Positions 6,307-6,598 of a stretch of DNA of 6,598 nt are shown one piece after another. A program made the position numbers and the translations under genes. The DNA lies in the NCBI GenBank assembly GCA_009693345.1, contig SHXL01000158.1, positions 1 to 6,598 of the forward strand, in the 5' to 3' direction. The first letter of the stretch is position 1. Each line of letters starts with the position of its first letter. This DNA is from Betaproteobacteria bacterium (lineage in GTDB: Bacteria > Pseudomonadota > Gammaproteobacteria > Burkholderiales > SG8-39). A model generated the notes under the pieces. The model did no database searches. It was not told the origin of the DNA and saw only the letters and a list, made by a program, of their open reading frames with translations.

Positions 6307-6310
6307 TGAT

Positions 6311-6316
6311 CCCTCC
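6311..6316 (-). promoter_or_regulatory. Ribosome binding site fixing the Grx-DinB start
   Basis: The minus strand reads GGAGGG here, with GGAGG five bases before the ATG at 6306-6304. This strong, well-spaced Shine-Dalgarno sequence settles the start codon and rules out the longer open frame that continues upstream to 6552. Confidence 0.8.
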
Positions 6317-6330
6317 GTGGAACGCCAGTT

Positions 6331-6359
6331 CTTATACGATAGCACCATGGTGGACGCAA
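6331..6359 (-). promoter_or_regulatory. Probable sigma-70-type promoter of the five-gene operon
   Basis: On the minus strand, TTGCGT (6359-6354) is followed after exactly 17 bases by TATAAG (6336-6331), which matches TATAAT at five of six positions. The -35 box is only a partial match. Transcription would start near 6324, giving a leader of about 18 bases that contains the Shine-Dalgarno sequence. The -35 box and part of the spacer lie inside the first codons of the divergent SDR gene, so the two genes cannot be regulated wholly independently. No operator palindrome was recognised. Confidence 0.5.
6335..6340 (+). promoter_or_regulatory. Possible -10 element for the divergent SDR
   Basis: TACGAT on the plus strand lies with its last base seven positions before the A of the SDR start codon at 6347, the usual distance from a -10 box to the transcription start. 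It matches the consensus at four of six positions, and no -35 box is visible at the normal spacing. It overlaps the opposing TATAAG box. If used, the SDR mRNA would begin at or next to its ATG. Confidence 0.25.
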
Positions 6360-6598
6360 GCGAGCTGGCGGGAAAAGTGGCCCTGGTCACGGGCGGCGCG
6401 CGCAATATCGGCAGGGCGATCGCGCGCGCGCTCGCTGCAGGCGGCGCCGCGGTGATCGTGAACGCGCGCAGTTCGCGCGAGGAGGCGGAGCAGACGGTGG
6501 CGCTGATCAAATCCGCCGGCGGCCGCGCCGCGGCCCATTTCGCCGACGTCACCGACGCACGGTCGGTCGCTGTGATGGTCGAGGCGGCGCTCAGCGAA
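6347..6598 (+). CDS. SDR family NAD(P)-dependent oxidoreductase, N-terminal fragment
   Basis: This is a cytosolic short-chain dehydrogenase/reductase; 84 residues are present before the right edge. LAGKVALVTGGARNIGRAIA gives the first beta strand and the glycine-rich nucleotide loop (TGGARNIG, residues 15-22). VIVNARSS at 36-43 ends the second strand; the Arg-Ser pair is often associated with NADPH preference. FADVTD at 65-70 contains the conserved Asp-Val that contacts adenine. The catalytic Asn-Ser-Tyr-Lys residues lie beyond the window. It resembles FabG-like 3-oxoacyl-ACP reductase and other classical SDRs, but substrate cannot be assigned from this part. The first ATG is used. There is no Shine-Dalgarno sequence in the 20 bases before it, unlike most genes here. 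It is divergent from the operon with 40 bp between start codons. Confidence 0.92.
   Translation, partial: MVDASELAGKVALVTGGARNIGRAIARALAAGGAAVIVNARSSREEAEQTVALIKSAGGRAAAHFADVTDARSVAVMVEAALSE

Noticed and set aside
5647..6309. Plus-strand open frame opposite the Grx-DinB gene
   Set aside because: Antisense shadow: biased Arg/His/Ala composition, no domain, and it runs over the operon's start codon.
6307..6552. N-terminal extension of the Grx-DinB protein by 82 residues
   Set aside because: It would be translated from the antisense of the SDR gene and through the promoter. The strong GGAGG before the ATG at 6306 and the glutaredoxin domain starting right after it fix the shorter form.

Overview
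This is a GC-rich window in which nearly every base is coding. Gene content suggests a betaproteobacterium, most likely Burkholderiales-like: there is a Bug/TctC-type periplasmic receptor next to MmgE/PrpD, CoA-ligase and beta-hydroxyacid dehydrogenase genes, a neighbourhood common in that group. This taxonomic reading is inference; there is no rRNA or marker gene in the window.

Layout. Bases 2-280 (+) hold the C-terminal end of a PA0069-type radical SAM protein. One base further on, a compact five-gene minus-strand operon converges on it. Read in its own direction from 6306 down to 282, the operon encodes: a glutaredoxin-DinB fusion (6306-5533); a secreted Bug/TctC solute receptor (5543-4578); an MmgE/PrpD protein (4574-3246); a single-chain NDP-forming acyl-CoA synthetase (3229-1217); and a 3-hydroxyisobutyrate-dehydrogenase-family oxidoreductase (1217-282). 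Junctions are an 11-bp overlap, a 3-bp gap, a 16-bp gap and a 1-bp overlap, so this is almost certainly one transcript with coupled translation. A probable promoter (TTGCGT, 17 bp, TATAAG) and a strong Shine-Dalgarno sequence lie before the first gene. Divergently, 6347-6598 (+) is the start of a short-chain dehydrogenase with only 40 bp between the two start codons.

How the genes may work together. The set looks like a catabolic module for an unidentified carboxylic acid: capture in the periplasm (Bug), hydration/dehydration, decarboxylation or isomerisation (MmgE/PrpD), CoA thioester formation (NDP-forming ligase) and NAD(P)-linked oxidoreduction (beta-hydroxyacid dehydrogenase, perhaps the divergent SDR). 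The Grx-DinB fusion may add a thiol-dependent step, because the DinB superfamily includes mycothiol-dependent isomerases and transferases. The substrate cannot be read from sequence.

The points most worth a second look are the Grx-DinB fusion, an imperfect 41-bp-period direct repeat at the MmgE/PrpD-ligase junction that creates a seven-codon mini-ORF between the two genes, an Arg-containing substitution in the substrate loop of the dehydrogenase, and the compressed divergent promoter region with a possibly leaderless SDR. No tRNA, rRNA, CRISPR, mobile element or convincing intrinsic terminator was seen.
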